Origin: Aquimarina amphilecti
GTDB lineage: Bacteria > Bacteroidota > Bacteroidia > Flavobacteriales > Flavobacteriaceae
Assembly: GCF_900109375.1 (NCBI RefSeq)
Contig: NZ_FOAB01000006.1
Location: forward strand, 248,001-312,000
Direction: 5' to 3'
Length of the DNA: 64,000 nt
Shown here: positions 16,932 to 25,718 of the stretch, in pieces
How positions within the stretch are numbered: the first letter of the stretch is position 1
Layout: each line of letters opens with the position of its first letter
Notes under the pieces: generated by a model
What the model saw: only the letters and a program-made list of their open reading frames with translations
The model's database searches: none
Told to the model about the DNA's origin: nothing
Made by a program: the position numbers and the translations under genes

Positions 16932-18377
16932 ATGAATCCACTACTATTAACAGACGGTTACAAATTAGGTCATAAAGAACAATATCCAGATGGAACTACC
17001 CTGGTGTATTCTAATTGGACTCCAAGAAAGAGTAGAATAGAAGGAATTGATCATGTAGTGTTCTTTGGATTGCAGTATTTTGTAAAAGAATATTTAATTA
17101 AAAGATTTAACGAAAGTTTTTTTAATCTTCCTAAAGGAGAAGTTGTTTCAGAATATAAAAAATATGTAGATCATTATTTAGGTGTTGATTATGATACGAA
17201 ACATATTTCAGCATTACACGATTTAGGATATTTACCTATTGAGATAAAAGCATTACCAGAAGGGACTGAAGTACCGATAAAAGTACCAATGTTTACGTTG
17301 GTAAATACAAAACCTGAATTCTTTTGGTTGACAAACTACCTAGAAACGTTACTTTCTAGTATTATTTGGCAACCATGTACCTCTGCAACGATAGCAAAGC
17401 AATACCAAAAGATTCTTAGTAAGTATGCAGTTGAAACTGATAAGGAGAATCTAGCATTTATAACATGGCAAGGACATGATTTCTCTATGAGAGGGATGTC
17501 TGGTACAGAATCAGCTATCCTTAGTGGTATGGGACACGCACTTTCTTTTTCAGGAAGTGATACATTACCAGTCGCAAAGGCATATGAAATGTACTATAAT
17601 GCAGATGTTACAAAAGAATTAGTAATTGGTAGTGTCAATGCTACAGAGCATAGTGTGATGTGTGCTGGAAGTAAAGATGATGAAATTGGTACGTTCAGAA
17701 GGTTGTTAGAGACGTATCCAAATGGGATTTTATCTGTAGTATCTGATACTTGGGATTTATGGAAAGTACTTACGGAATACCTTCCAAAATTGAAGAAGGA
17801 AATTTTAGAACGTGATGGGAAATTAGTAATAAGGCCTGACTCGGGAGATCCAGTAGATATTATTTGTGGTTGTGATCATGAAAACCCTATAGTTGCTAAA
17901 GGTGTTATTGAATTACTTTGGGATGAATTTGGAGGAGCTATTAACGCACAAGGATATAAAGTGTTAGATCCAAAGATTGGAGCTATTTATGGTGATAGTA
18001 TAACAATAGATAGAGCAACACAGATTTGTGAGCGTCTTAAGGAAAAAGGTTTTGCTTCTACTAATGTAGTATTAGGAATCGGGAGTTTTACTTATCAATA
18101 TAATACTAGAGATACTTTTGGATTTGCTATGAAAGCGACTTATGTTGAGGTTAATGGAGAAGGAAGAGAAATTTTTAAAGATCCCATAACAGATGATGGA
18201 ACTAAAAAATCAGCTAAAGGGTTAATGCAATTGTATAGGTTAAATGGTGAGATTATATTAAAAGATCAATGTACAGTAGAAGAAGAAACTCAAGGGTTGT
18301 TTGAGACTGTTTTTAAAGATGGTAAATTAATTAAAGATGAAAGCCTCTCAGTTATACGAAATCGAATTTTAGCATAG
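16932..18377 (+). CDS. nadV: Nicotinamide phosphoribosyltransferase-like protein (NAMPT/NadV)
   Basis: 481 residues, the usual NAMPT length. It makes NMN from nicotinamide and PRPP. Motifs are LLTDGYKLGHKEQYP at the N-terminus, GHDFSMRGMSG near residue 180, ATEHSVMCAG near 236 (the autophosphorylated His of NAMPT), RPDSGDPVDI near 296, YGDSITI near 352 and a TRDTFGFAMKATYV block near 398. Active-site Phe/Arg, Asp and His residues of NAMPT are preserved. It ends the island, has its own operator-bearing promoter and a strong terminator. In the phage NARP1 pathway a NAMPT homologue joins nicotinamide to pyrophosphorylated ADP-ribose to give NAD+ directly. With the divergent PRS-like gene in the same regulon this alternative must be considered. 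Confidence 0.93.
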   Translation: MNPLLLTDGYKLGHKEQYPDGTTLVYSNWTPRKSRIEGIDHVVFFGLQYFVKEYLIKRFNESFFNLPKGEVVSEYKKYVDHYLGVDYDTKHISALHDLGYLPIEIKALPEGTEVPIKVPMFTLVNTKPEFFWLTNYLETLLSSIIWQPCTSATIAKQYQKILSKYAVETDKENLAFITWQGHDFSMRGMSGTESAILSGMGHALSFSGSDTLPVAKAYEMYYNADVTKELVIGSVNATEHSVMCAGSKDDEIGTFRRLLETYPNGILSVVSDTWDLWKVLTEYLPKLKKEILERDGKLVIRPDSGDPVDIICGCDHENPIVAKGVIELLWDEFGGAINAQGYKVLDPKIGAIYGDSITIDRATQICERLKEKGFASTNVVLGIGSFTYQYNTRDTFGFAMKATYVEVNGEGREIFKDPITDDGTKKSAKGLMQLYRLNGEIILKDQCTVEEETQGLFETVFKDGKLIKDESLSVIRNRILA

Positions 18378-18395
18378 ATTATTCATATATATATG

Positions 18396-18430
18396 AAAAC
18401 TCCCAAAAAGCTTTTTTTGGGAGTTTTTAT
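18396..18430 (+). terminator. Intrinsic terminator of nadV and the NAD island
   Basis: A perfect 14-bp stem (18396-18409 with 18414-18427; ACTCCCAAAAA/TTTTTGGGAGT core) closes a GCTT loop, 18 bases after the stop. Confidence 0.9.
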
Positions 18431-18601
18431 ATATAACTATATAGGGTTTATAGTTATAAATCTGTTATAATAGTGTGTGATAATTAATTTTTTAACAAAA
18501 AAATAATTTGATCATTTTTTTGTAAGGATCATTTTAGTATTACGACAGTCCTTATGGTATCAGTCACTAGATATCTAACTAACTTATAAAACACAAACAT
18601 C

Positions 18602-19270
18602 ATGAGTACAATTTGGTTTTTTGAGGATGCCAATCTCTTCAAGGTATTATGTCCTCATAAATTTAGAAATTACAAGAAAGATCACGACTTCGACGCTTAT
18701 AAGAAGAGCGATTACATTTATTTTGAAGAAGACTCAGCTAACAAGGTATATTTAATCGAAAAAGGAAAAGTGAAAATAGGCTATTATTCTGAAAATGGGA
18801 ATGAAGTTGTAAAAGCAATCTTAACACGAGGGGAGCTTTTTGGAGAAAAAGCAATTTTAGGAGAAGATCGAAGAACCGAGTTTGCACAATCCGTTGACAA
18901 CGCAACCTCTATATGTCCTATTGGGGTGCAAACTATGCACGATCTTATGAGGGATAATCAGACCTTTAGCTTAAAGGTTTATAAATTTATTGGACTTCGT
19001 TTTAAACGTTTAGAAAGAAGGTTGCAATTGCTCTTATTTAAAGATACTAAAACTAGATTACTAGAATTCCTAGATGAACTTAAAGAAGATTTTGGGTATT
19101 GCTGTCCTAATACTGGTGATACTGTGATACAACATCCATATACACAAAGAGATATAGCGAATCTTATTGGTACATCCCGCCCTACCTTAAATATCATTAT
19201 GAACGAATTAAAGGAATCTAATAAAATTGATTTCAATAGAAGGGAGATTCGTTTAAAAATTGTTGCTTAG
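18602..19270 (+). CDS. Crp/Fnr family transcriptional regulator
   Basis: 222 residues. A cyclic-nucleotide-binding-like beta roll covers about residues 30-130 (VYLIEKGKVKIGY, GELFGEKAIL), a dimer helix follows (residues 130-150) and a winged HTH is at 175-220 (YTQRDIANLIGTSRPTLNIIMNELKE). The Fnr cysteine cluster is absent, so it is not an Fnr-type oxygen sensor. The RxxE-type cAMP phosphate pocket is not obvious. It is monocistronic between the nadV terminator and the repeat lipoprotein. Targets are unknown; the next gene is the simplest candidate. Confidence 0.88.
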   Translation: MSTIWFFEDANLFKVLCPHKFRNYKKDHDFDAYKKSDYIYFEEDSANKVYLIEKGKVKIGYYSENGNEVVKAILTRGELFGEKAILGEDRRTEFAQSVDNATSICPIGVQTMHDLMRDNQTFSLKVYKFIGLRFKRLERRLQLLLFKDTKTRLLEFLDELKEDFGYCCPNTGDTVIQHPYTQRDIANLIGTSRPTLNIIMNELKESNKIDFNRREIRLKIVA

Positions 19271-19344
19271 TGTTAGCTACCTAACATTTTAAAAAGTTTT
19301 ATGAATTTACTTTTACAGTAATAATAATCATAAAATAAAAGGCA

Positions 19345-21090
19345 ATGTTTAAAAAATTAATAATAGGAATGCTAGCGATAGGATTGATCGCAGTTTCCTG
19401 TAATGACGACGACGATAACGTACTTGTCGCTAATGCTGGTGAAATCGCTGGTGGTCCCTTCGAATTTGATGTGGATGGAGAAGCGGATATGGTTTCAGGA
19501 ATTACATTGGATGACACCAATGCTTTCGGAACTAGTAGCACTTGGATAGTAACAGATGATCAAGGAAATATTCTTGGATTACCACCTACAATAACCGCAG
19601 TAGAAGGGGTTAATTTTGATGAAGCTGGTGCTGGAACTTGTTTAATATGGTACGCTAGATACAATGGAACTATTACTGGTTTAGAAATGGGGATGAATGC
19701 CAATGAAGTAACTGGTGATTTTGATCTTTCTAATTCTATTACTGTAGTAAGAAATCAAGTTGCAAACGCTGGAGTTATAGATGGAGGTCCATTTGAATTT
19801 GATGTTGATGGTGAAGCGGATATGGTTTCAGGAATTACGTTAGATGACACAAATGTATTTGGTTCTGGTAGTACTTGGATTGTAACTGATGATCAAGGTA
19901 ATATACTAGGATTACCACCAACAATGACTGCTTTAGAAGGAGTTAATTTTGATAGTGCTGGAGCAGGAACTTGCTTGATTTGGTATGCTCGATACGAAGG
20001 AACGATATCAGGTTTAGAAATGGGGATGAATGCTAATGATGTTACAGGTGATTTTGATCTTTCTAATTCGATAACCGTAGTTCGTAATCAAGTTGTAAAT
20101 GCTGGGACAATTTCAGGAGGTCCATTTGAATTTGACGTTGATGGAGATGCTGATATGGTATCTGGAATTACATTAGATGATACGAATGCTTTTGGTGCTA
20201 ATAGTACTTGGATCATTACTGATGATCAAGGAAATATTTTAGGATTACCACCAACACTTATGGCAGTAGAAGGAGTTGATTTTGATGCTGCTGGAGTAGG
20301 TACTTGCTTAATCTGGTATGCTAGATATGATGGAACTGTAACTGGATTAGAAATGGGAATGAACGCTAATGATGTTACAGGTGATTTTGATCTTTCTAAC
20401 TCAATAACTGTTGTTCGTAATCAAGTTGCTAATGCAGGAGTTATAGCCGGAGGACCATTTGAATTTGATGTAGATGGTACAGCCGATATGGTTTCAGGAA
20501 TCACATTAGATGATACAAATGTATTTGGAGATAATAGTACATGGGTAATTACTGATGATCAAGGAAATATTTTAGGATTGCCACCAACAATAATGGCTGT
20601 AGAGGGTGTAGATTTTGACGCAGCAGGTCCAGGTGTTTGTTTAATATGGTATGCAAGATATACAGGAACAGTTACCGGACTAGAAATGGGTATGAATGCT
20701 AATAACGTAACTGGCGATTTTGATCTCTCTAATTCAATTACAGTAACTAGAAATTGTAATACAAGTCCAGGAGTAATATCCGGAGGTCCTTATACTTTTA
20801 CTGTTGATGGAACACCAGATATGGTAAGTGGATTATCTATAGATAACTCAAATGCAGCAGGACCTAATAGTACTTGGATTATTACAGATGATCAAGGTGA
20901 AATCCTAGGATTGCCAGCTACTTTATTTGATGTACAAGGAGTGAATTTTGATGCGGCAGGTCCTGGAGTATGTCTAATCTGGTATTTGAGATACGAGAAT
21001 GGGGTAGAAGGGTTAGCAATGGGAATGAATGCAAATGATCTTAAAGGTTGTTTCAGCTTATCAAACTCTATACAGGTAACAAGAAATTAA
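19345..21090 (+). CDS. Lipoprotein built of five 111-residue tandem repeats
   Basis: 581 residues. The N-terminus MFKKLIIGMLAIGLIAVSC is a lipoprotein signal with Cys19 followed by NDDDD, the type seen on Flavobacteriaceae surface lipoproteins. The rest is five tandem repeats of exactly 111 residues. Each has AGxIxGGPFEFDVDG, ADMVSGITLDDTN, STWIVTDDQGNILGLPPT, a GxCLIWYARY core with one conserved Cys, and LSNSITVVRN. The fifth is the most divergent and slightly shorter. Alternating aromatic and hydrophobic strands suggest a beta-sandwich repeat. I recognise no named domain. Likely surface-exposed; a role in adhesion is only a guess. Confidence 0.85.
   Translation: MFKKLIIGMLAIGLIAVSCNDDDDNVLVANAGEIAGGPFEFDVDGEADMVSGITLDDTNAFGTSSTWIVTDDQGNILGLPPTITAVEGVNFDEAGAGTCLIWYARYNGTITGLEMGMNANEVTGDFDLSNSITVVRNQVANAGVIDGGPFEFDVDGEADMVSGITLDDTNVFGSGSTWIVTDDQGNILGLPPTMTALEGVNFDSAGAGTCLIWYARYEGTISGLEMGMNANDVTGDFDLSNSITVVRNQVVNAGTISGGPFEFDVDGDADMVSGITLDDTNAFGANSTWIITDDQGNILGLPPTLMAVEGVDFDAAGVGTCLIWYARYDGTVTGLEMGMNANDVTGDFDLSNSITVVRNQVANAGVIAGGPFEFDVDGTADMVSGITLDDTNVFGDNSTWVITDDQGNILGLPPTIMAVEGVDFDAAGPGVCLIWYARYTGTVTGLEMGMNANNVTGDFDLSNSITVTRNCNTSPGVISGGPYTFTVDGTPDMVSGLSIDNSNAAGPNSTWIITDDQGEILGLPATLFDVQGVNFDAAGPGVCLIWYLRYENGVEGLAMGMNANDLKGCFSLSNSIQVTRN
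19432..21087 (+). repeat. Five in-frame tandem repeats of 333 bp
   Basis: Repeat starts fall at 19432, 19765, 20098, 20431 and 20764, each exactly 333 bases apart, with no insertion or deletion between units. The first four units are highly alike in protein and differ mainly at silent and conservative positions; the fifth (324 coding bases) is diverged at both ends. Confidence 0.9.
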
Positions 21091-21197
21091 ATATAGAAAA
21101 AGAGATAGTTATCATTGAAGATAATGTGAACTTAACGTAGCTTCTCTTCTCTTAGGAAGCATAACACAATAGTTCATTGTTGTTTTTTTGTTAGTTT

Positions 21198-21226
21198 AAA
21201 GCGCAACCTCTGGTTGCGCTTTATTA
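21198..21226 (+). terminator. Intrinsic terminator after the repeat lipoprotein
   Basis: A perfect 11-bp GC-rich stem (21198-21208 with 21212-21222; GCGCAACC/GGTTGCGC core) has a 3-base loop and a short T-rich tail. Confidence 0.8.
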
Positions 21227-21296
21227 ATTTATATACTTTTGTAAGGAAACTACTTTTTACTGACAAATATTAATAAAACAATACTGCAAATCGTTT

Positions 21297-21860
21297 ATGA
21301 AGCTTACTAAAAAGAACATATCAAATTTAATTTTTGTAATTATTTTATTACTCTTTTTTATCCCTAATACTAGAGGAATGATGCAAATTTTCTTAACAAG
21401 AATATTTTCGTTTAGTCCTAGTTTAGTAGATGTAGAAGAACGAGCACAAGTGGCTTCTTATGATTGGAAACTTCATGGAGTTAATACAGAGTCAATGAAT
21501 TTTAATATTGCAGAAGGTAAAGTGGTGATATTAAATTATTGGGCAACCTGGTGTCCTCCTTGTATTGCAGAAATGCCATCATTACAAAAACTGTATAATG
21601 ACTATAAAGGTAAAGTGGTATTTGTTTTTCTTACTGAAGATGATGATCCAGAACTAAATAAATTTATGAGTGATAAGAGTTATAATTATCCTATTTATAG
21701 ATCATTATCAAAGGAGCATCCTAAACCGTTCGTTCATAAGCCTATTCCGGGAACTTATCTTATTGATAAAAAGGGAAATATTGTGATTCATAAGATTGGC
21801 GCTGCAGATTGGAATACAGAAAAAGTAAGAAATACGCTAGACGAATTAATCTCGGAATAA
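21297..21860 (+). CDS. TlpA-like membrane-anchored thioredoxin family protein
   Basis: 187 residues. One N-terminal membrane segment (about residues 10-25, LIFVIILLLFFIP) anchors the protein facing the periplasm. The thioredoxin fold carries the redox motif ATWCPPC near residue 82 and the cis-Pro segment IPGTYLIDKKG near 152. TlpA/ResA-like proteins reduce or isomerise disulphides of exported or cytochrome proteins. It converges with the crt operon: its stop is three bases from the end of crtZ on the other strand. The partner is not known. Confidence 0.88.
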   Translation: MKLTKKNISNLIFVIILLLFFIPNTRGMMQIFLTRIFSFSPSLVDVEERAQVASYDWKLHGVNTESMNFNIAEGKVVILNYWATWCPPCIAEMPSLQKLYNDYKGKVVFVFLTEDDDPELNKFMSDKSYNYPIYRSLSKEHPKPFVHKPIPGTYLIDKKGNIVIHKIGAADWNTEKVRNTLDELISE

Positions 21861-21863
21861 AAT

Positions 21864-22313
21864 TTAATTTTTAAAATATTTGAAAGGAACAAATAACATT
21901 CCGAAGCATTCTCCCTTGCTTTTGCCTAGATGTTTGTGATGTATCTTGTGTGCTCTGCGAACACCTTTTGCGTACCAATGATTTGCTTTTCTGAATAGCT
22001 TAAAACGTTGATGAATAAAAATATCATGTACAAGAAAGTAAGCAATGCCATAGGCTAATATTCCAAAACCGATAGATTCTCCAAACCAAAAAGTAACAGG
22101 ATCATGAAGCATAATACAAGACATACTAATTACTGCATAAAACACAAAAAATAGATCATTACGTTCCCACCAACTACTGTGATCTTTATGATGATGATCT
22201 TTATGTAAAGACCATAAAAAACCGTGCATAACATATTTATGAGTAAACCACGCCATAAATTCCATAAAACAGAACGTGGCAATAAAAATTGATATCCAAA
22301 TTAGTGTATTCAT
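21864..22313 (-). CDS. crtZ: Beta-carotene hydroxylase
   Basis: 149 residues. The membrane-bound di-iron hydroxylase histidine boxes are seen as HKYVMHG near residue 26, HKDHHHKD near 38, HDIFIHQRF near 96 and RAHKIHHKHLGK near 120. It has hydrophobic helices between them. CrtZ adds hydroxyl groups at C3 and C3' of beta-carotene to make zeaxanthin, the usual flavobacterial yellow pigment. It is the last gene of the operon, 27 bases after crtB. A lycopene cyclase (crtY) needed before this step is not in the window. Confidence 0.93.
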   Translation of the reverse strand: MNTLIWISIFIATFCFMEFMAWFTHKYVMHGFLWSLHKDHHHKDHSSWWERNDLFFVFYAVISMSCIMLHDPVTFWFGESIGFGILAYGIAYFLVHDIFIHQRFKLFRKANHWYAKGVRRAHKIHHKHLGKSKGECFGMLFVPFKYFKN

Positions 22314-22340
22314 GTGAGATAAATCTTTTTTAATGAATCA

Positions 22341-23180
22341 TTAAATTAAATGTAATCTGTAATCAAAATATGATTTAGCTAGTAATCCAAATTTTTGATA
22401 ATTTGGAACTCGTATTCTAGTATTTTTTATTTCAACTGAAGGAGTTGATTTTAATTTGTTTAATAATTTCCTGTAGTAAATATAGGCTGTGTAAACTCCA
22501 AATTTAGCTTCTGCAGGTAGTTTCATGATTCCTTCGAAACCTTTATCGAAATCTTCTTGAATCTCCTCTATAATTCTTAATTTAGAAATCTCATCGAGTT
22601 GCGTCAAATCAGTATTCGGAAAATATGTACGACTTAAATCTTCGAAATCTGCTTTTAGATCTCTTAAGAAGTTAACTTTTTGAAAAGCAGAACCCAAATG
22701 CATAGCACTTTCTTTAAGTTCATTGTATTTTTTACTGTCTCCTTTTACAAATACTCTAAGACACATTAAACCAACCACATCAGCAGAACCATATATATAT
22801 TCTTTGTATTCTGCATTGGTTAAATAGTCTGTTTTATGAAGATCTAATCGCATACTCTTCATAAAAGCTTCATATAATTCTGGTTCAATATTATATTGAT
22901 GCACCGTTTCTTGAAATGAATTTAAAATAGGGTTTAAACTTATTTTATGCTCAATCGCTTTATACATTTCAATTTCAAAATCATTGAAAAGTGTTTCTTT
23001 ATCATAATCATGAAAACTATCAACTATTTCATCAGCTAGCCTTACAAATCCATAAATATTATAAATATCCTGTCTAATAGAATCAGATAACATTTTAGAC
23101 GCTAAAGAAAAAGAAGTGCTATAAGAGTTAGTAACAAGTTTACTACAATTATAAGAAACGGAGTCAAATAGAGCTTTCAT
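22341..23180 (-). CDS. crtB: Phytoene synthase
   Basis: 279 residues. It condenses two geranylgeranyl diphosphates into phytoene, the first committed carotenoid step. The two Asp-rich Mg-binding regions are visible as VRLADEIVDSFHD near residue 47 and FLRDLKADFEDL near 170. SVSYNCSKLVTNSYSTSFSLASKM-like sequence at the start is also typical. It lies 98 bases downstream of crtI and 27 upstream of crtZ in the same direction. Confidence 0.94.
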   Translation of the reverse strand: MKALFDSVSYNCSKLVTNSYSTSFSLASKMLSDSIRQDIYNIYGFVRLADEIVDSFHDYDKETLFNDFEIEMYKAIEHKISLNPILNSFQETVHQYNIEPELYEAFMKSMRLDLHKTDYLTNAEYKEYIYGSADVVGLMCLRVFVKGDSKKYNELKESAMHLGSAFQKVNFLRDLKADFEDLSRTYFPNTDLTQLDEISKLRIIEEIQEDFDKGFEGIMKLPAEAKFGVYTAYIYYRKLLNKLKSTPSVEIKNTRIRVPNYQKFGLLAKSYFDYRLHLI

Positions 23181-23278
23181 GGATATGGTTTTAGTTAGGC
23201 TTAATTCTCATCATGTGTTGAGAATTAATAATTAGATCTTAATAGTGTTGTCGAATAATTAGATATATTTTACATAAA

Positions 23279-24772
23279 TCAAACAGTCTGAAGTTTTGGT
23301 TTTCTTGATATATTTAACTGCGATTCTATTAATCCTGCTACTAATTTACCAGATATTAAAGAAGGTGGAACTCCAGGTCCAGGTACAGTTAGCTGACCGG
23401 TAAAAAATAAATGTTGTACTTTTTTACTTTTTAGCTTAGGTCTTAGAAATGCGGTTTGCAATAACGTGTTAGCCATTCCGTATGCATTTCCTTTGTATGA
23501 ATTATATTCTTTTACAAAATCCTTAACACAAAAGGATTCTTTAAATATAATGTTATTTTGAACAGTTTGCTCAGTTAAATCCTCAAAACGAGTTATAATT
23601 TTACTAAAATAAGTTTCTCTTAACGCGGGAGTATCTTCTATCCCTGGTGCTAAGGGAATCAAGAAAAAACCATTTTCTTTACCTTCAGGAGCAGAACCGG
23701 AATCAGTCACAGAAGTGAAATTTGCATAAAAAAGAGGTTCTTCAGGCCATTTGGGATCGTCATAAATATCTTTAGCGTGCAAATCAAAGTCTGTATCAAA
23801 AAATAAATTATGGTGATGTATGTTTTTTAATTTTTTGTCAAAACCTACATAAAATAATAGTGAAGAAGGAGCAAATGTTTTGCGTTCCCAATATTTTTCT
23901 GAATATTGGCGATATTTTTGGTCTAGTAACGTTTCACTATGATGATAATCAGCACCAGATAGTATGATATCTGCATTAATTTTAGTGCCATTAACAACAA
24001 TTCCATTCGCCACTCCATTATCTACATCAATTTTTTCTACAGGAGAGCTAGTGAAAAATTGAACACCTAAAGATTCTGCTAATTTTTTCATACCTAAAAT
24101 TACTTGATACATTCCTCCTTTAGGATGCCAGGTTCCTAAACCAAAATCAGCATAGTTCATAAAACTATAAAATGCAGGAGTATTGCTAGGCTTTGCTCCT
24201 AGAAATAGCACCGGAAATTCAAGAATTTTAATCAATTTATCATTCTTAAACTCTTTTCTAACTTCTTTGGAAATTGTACTAAAAAACTGTCCAATTTTTT
24301 TGATTGTTTCTTTAGTAACTAATTCTATAGGTGATACACCTGGTCGATATACTAATTCATTGATAGCAATGTCATAGTTGTTTTTAGCATCATTAATAAA
24401 CTTTTGAAGCTTTAATGAACTTCCTTTTTCTTCTTTTTCAAAAGCAGTGTAGATTTTTTCTAAGGTATCTTCAATAGTAATACTTTCCTTATTTTCAAAG
24501 AATACCTTGTATGCAGGGTTTAGTTTGTCTAGTGCATAAAAATCGGAAGGGGATTTATCAAAATCGTTAAAAAATTTTTCAAACACATCTGGCATCCAAT
24601 ACCAAGAGGGACCTATATCAAAGGTAAACCCATCTTTTTTAAGTTGTCTTGCTCTGCCGCCAATAGTTTCGTTTTTCTCATATATGGATACCTCAAATCC
24701 GGATTGTGCTAAATAACAAGAGGCAGAAAGAGATGAAAAGCCAGAACCAATGATTACTACTTTCTTTGACAT
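23279..24772 (-). CDS. crtI: Phytoene desaturase
   Basis: 497 residues. An FAD-binding dinucleotide fold opens the protein (VVIIGSGFSSLSASCYLAQSG with an acidic YEK), followed by GGRARQLKKDGFTFDIGPS. The C-terminal carotenoid-desaturase signature region (FTGQLTVPGPGVPPSLISGK) is complete. CrtI introduces double bonds into phytoene to give lycopene, at the membrane. It directly follows the MerR-type regulator gene (28-base gap), and precedes crtB. Confidence 0.94.
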   Translation of the reverse strand: MSKKVVIIGSGFSSLSASCYLAQSGFEVSIYEKNETIGGRARQLKKDGFTFDIGPSWYWMPDVFEKFFNDFDKSPSDFYALDKLNPAYKVFFENKESITIEDTLEKIYTAFEKEEKGSSLKLQKFINDAKNNYDIAINELVYRPGVSPIELVTKETIKKIGQFFSTISKEVRKEFKNDKLIKILEFPVLFLGAKPSNTPAFYSFMNYADFGLGTWHPKGGMYQVILGMKKLAESLGVQFFTSSPVEKIDVDNGVANGIVVNGTKINADIILSGADYHHSETLLDQKYRQYSEKYWERKTFAPSSLLFYVGFDKKLKNIHHHNLFFDTDFDLHAKDIYDDPKWPEEPLFYANFTSVTDSGSAPEGKENGFFLIPLAPGIEDTPALRETYFSKIITRFEDLTEQTVQNNIIFKESFCVKDFVKEYNSYKGNAYGMANTLLQTAFLRPKLKSKKVQHLFFTGQLTVPGPGVPPSLISGKLVAGLIESQLNISRKPKLQTV

Positions 24773-24800
24773 AGTGGTTTGTTTATTGTAAAAAAATATA

Positions 24801-25697
24801 TTATAGTTCTTTGATCAGGTCCGTGATAGATGAGAAATAACGGTGGTTGGGAGCGCTATTTTCAGATATGTGCATGGTTTGTTTTCCAAGCATCCAAAAC
24901 TCACTTTCACGTTTGGAACATATTATATCGTTAAATTTTGCAACATAGTCTTTTATTTTGTCTTTTTCTGGCCTAACGGTAAAATAAGATAAAAATATAG
25001 TACTTTCATGGAAAGTAAGCATGTTTGGCAAACTATCAAGAGGAATACTTGGGCCTAAATAAATAGCTTTATAGCCCTGTAATAATATTTCATAGTTTAT
25101 ATATAATAAACCCAATTCGTGTATCTCATTTTCCGGAAGGAAAAGTATAAAAGCCTTATCAGTTTTTGTAGACTTAGAGTATTGAAGTTTCTCGATGTTT
25201 ATAAGAAGTTTTTGTTTTATTAAATTCGTTATAAAATGTTCGTGAGAAGGACTTATTGTATTAGTTTGCCATAAAAGACCGATTTCTGTTAAAAGGGGTA
25301 TGAAAACATCAGTAAAAATTTGTCTAAAGGTTCTTTTTTCAGCCAATTGTTCATAGGTGCCTAAAAACAATTGTAGATCATAGTTAAGCATCGATATTTT
25401 TAAAGAATTGATTGCTTGGTTTTTAGTGCTGTTATCAGAAACTATTCTCCTAACATACTCATCTATTTCTTCGTTATTAAGTTTAGAAACTCTAGATATT
25501 TTATATCCGCTATTTACTAAATATGTTACATTAAGTAATTTTTGAAGACTTTTTAAACTGTAAGTTCTTATATTGGTTTCCGTTCGATCCGGTGATAACA
25601 AATTATATCTTTTTTCCCATATTCTAATGGTATGCGCTTTTACTCCGCATAGATTTTCGAGATCTTTAATACTAAAATTCTGTTTTATATTGTTCAC
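24801..25697 (-). CDS. MerR-family regulator with CarH/LitR-like cobalamin-binding domain
   Basis: 298 residues from a GTG at 25697; a longer TTG-initiated frame would start inside the -7 box. The N-terminal MerR HTH reads FSIKDLENLCGVKAHTIRIW with KRYNLL. The C-terminal half holds the features of B12-dependent photoreceptor repressors: W-x9-EH (W143, E153, H154) in the helical bundle and E-x-H-x-x-G (E191, H193, G196) in the cobalamin-binding domain. CarH-type proteins bind adenosylcobalamin, repress carotenoid genes in the dark and release DNA in light. Sitting at the head of crtI-crtB-crtZ, it is probably the light- or B12-responsive control of pigment. Real cobalamin binding is inferred. 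Confidence 0.88.
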   Translation of the reverse strand: MNNIKQNFSIKDLENLCGVKAHTIRIWEKRYNLLSPDRTETNIRTYSLKSLQKLLNVTYLVNSGYKISRVSKLNNEEIDEYVRRIVSDNSTKNQAINSLKISMLNYDLQLFLGTYEQLAEKRTFRQIFTDVFIPLLTEIGLLWQTNTISPSHEHFITNLIKQKLLINIEKLQYSKSTKTDKAFILFLPENEIHELGLLYINYEILLQGYKAIYLGPSIPLDSLPNMLTFHESTIFLSYFTVRPEKDKIKDYVAKFNDIICSKRESEFWMLGKQTMHISENSAPNHRYFSSITDLIKEL

Positions 25698-25718
25698 CTT
25701 TTCATATAAATAGTTAAA

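Noticed and set aside
7169-18377. The NAD island as a prophage
   Set aside because: No integrase, capsid, tail, lysis gene or attachment repeat is visible; base composition and promoters match the surroundings.
19432-21087. Repeats as a CRISPR array or minisatellite
   Set aside because: The unit is 333 bp, always in frame, and encodes a folded repeat; there are no spacers.
21864-25697. A rhodopsin or retinal-forming gene cluster
   Set aside because: No rhodopsin, blh or crtY gene is found; only crtI, crtB, crtZ and the regulator are present.
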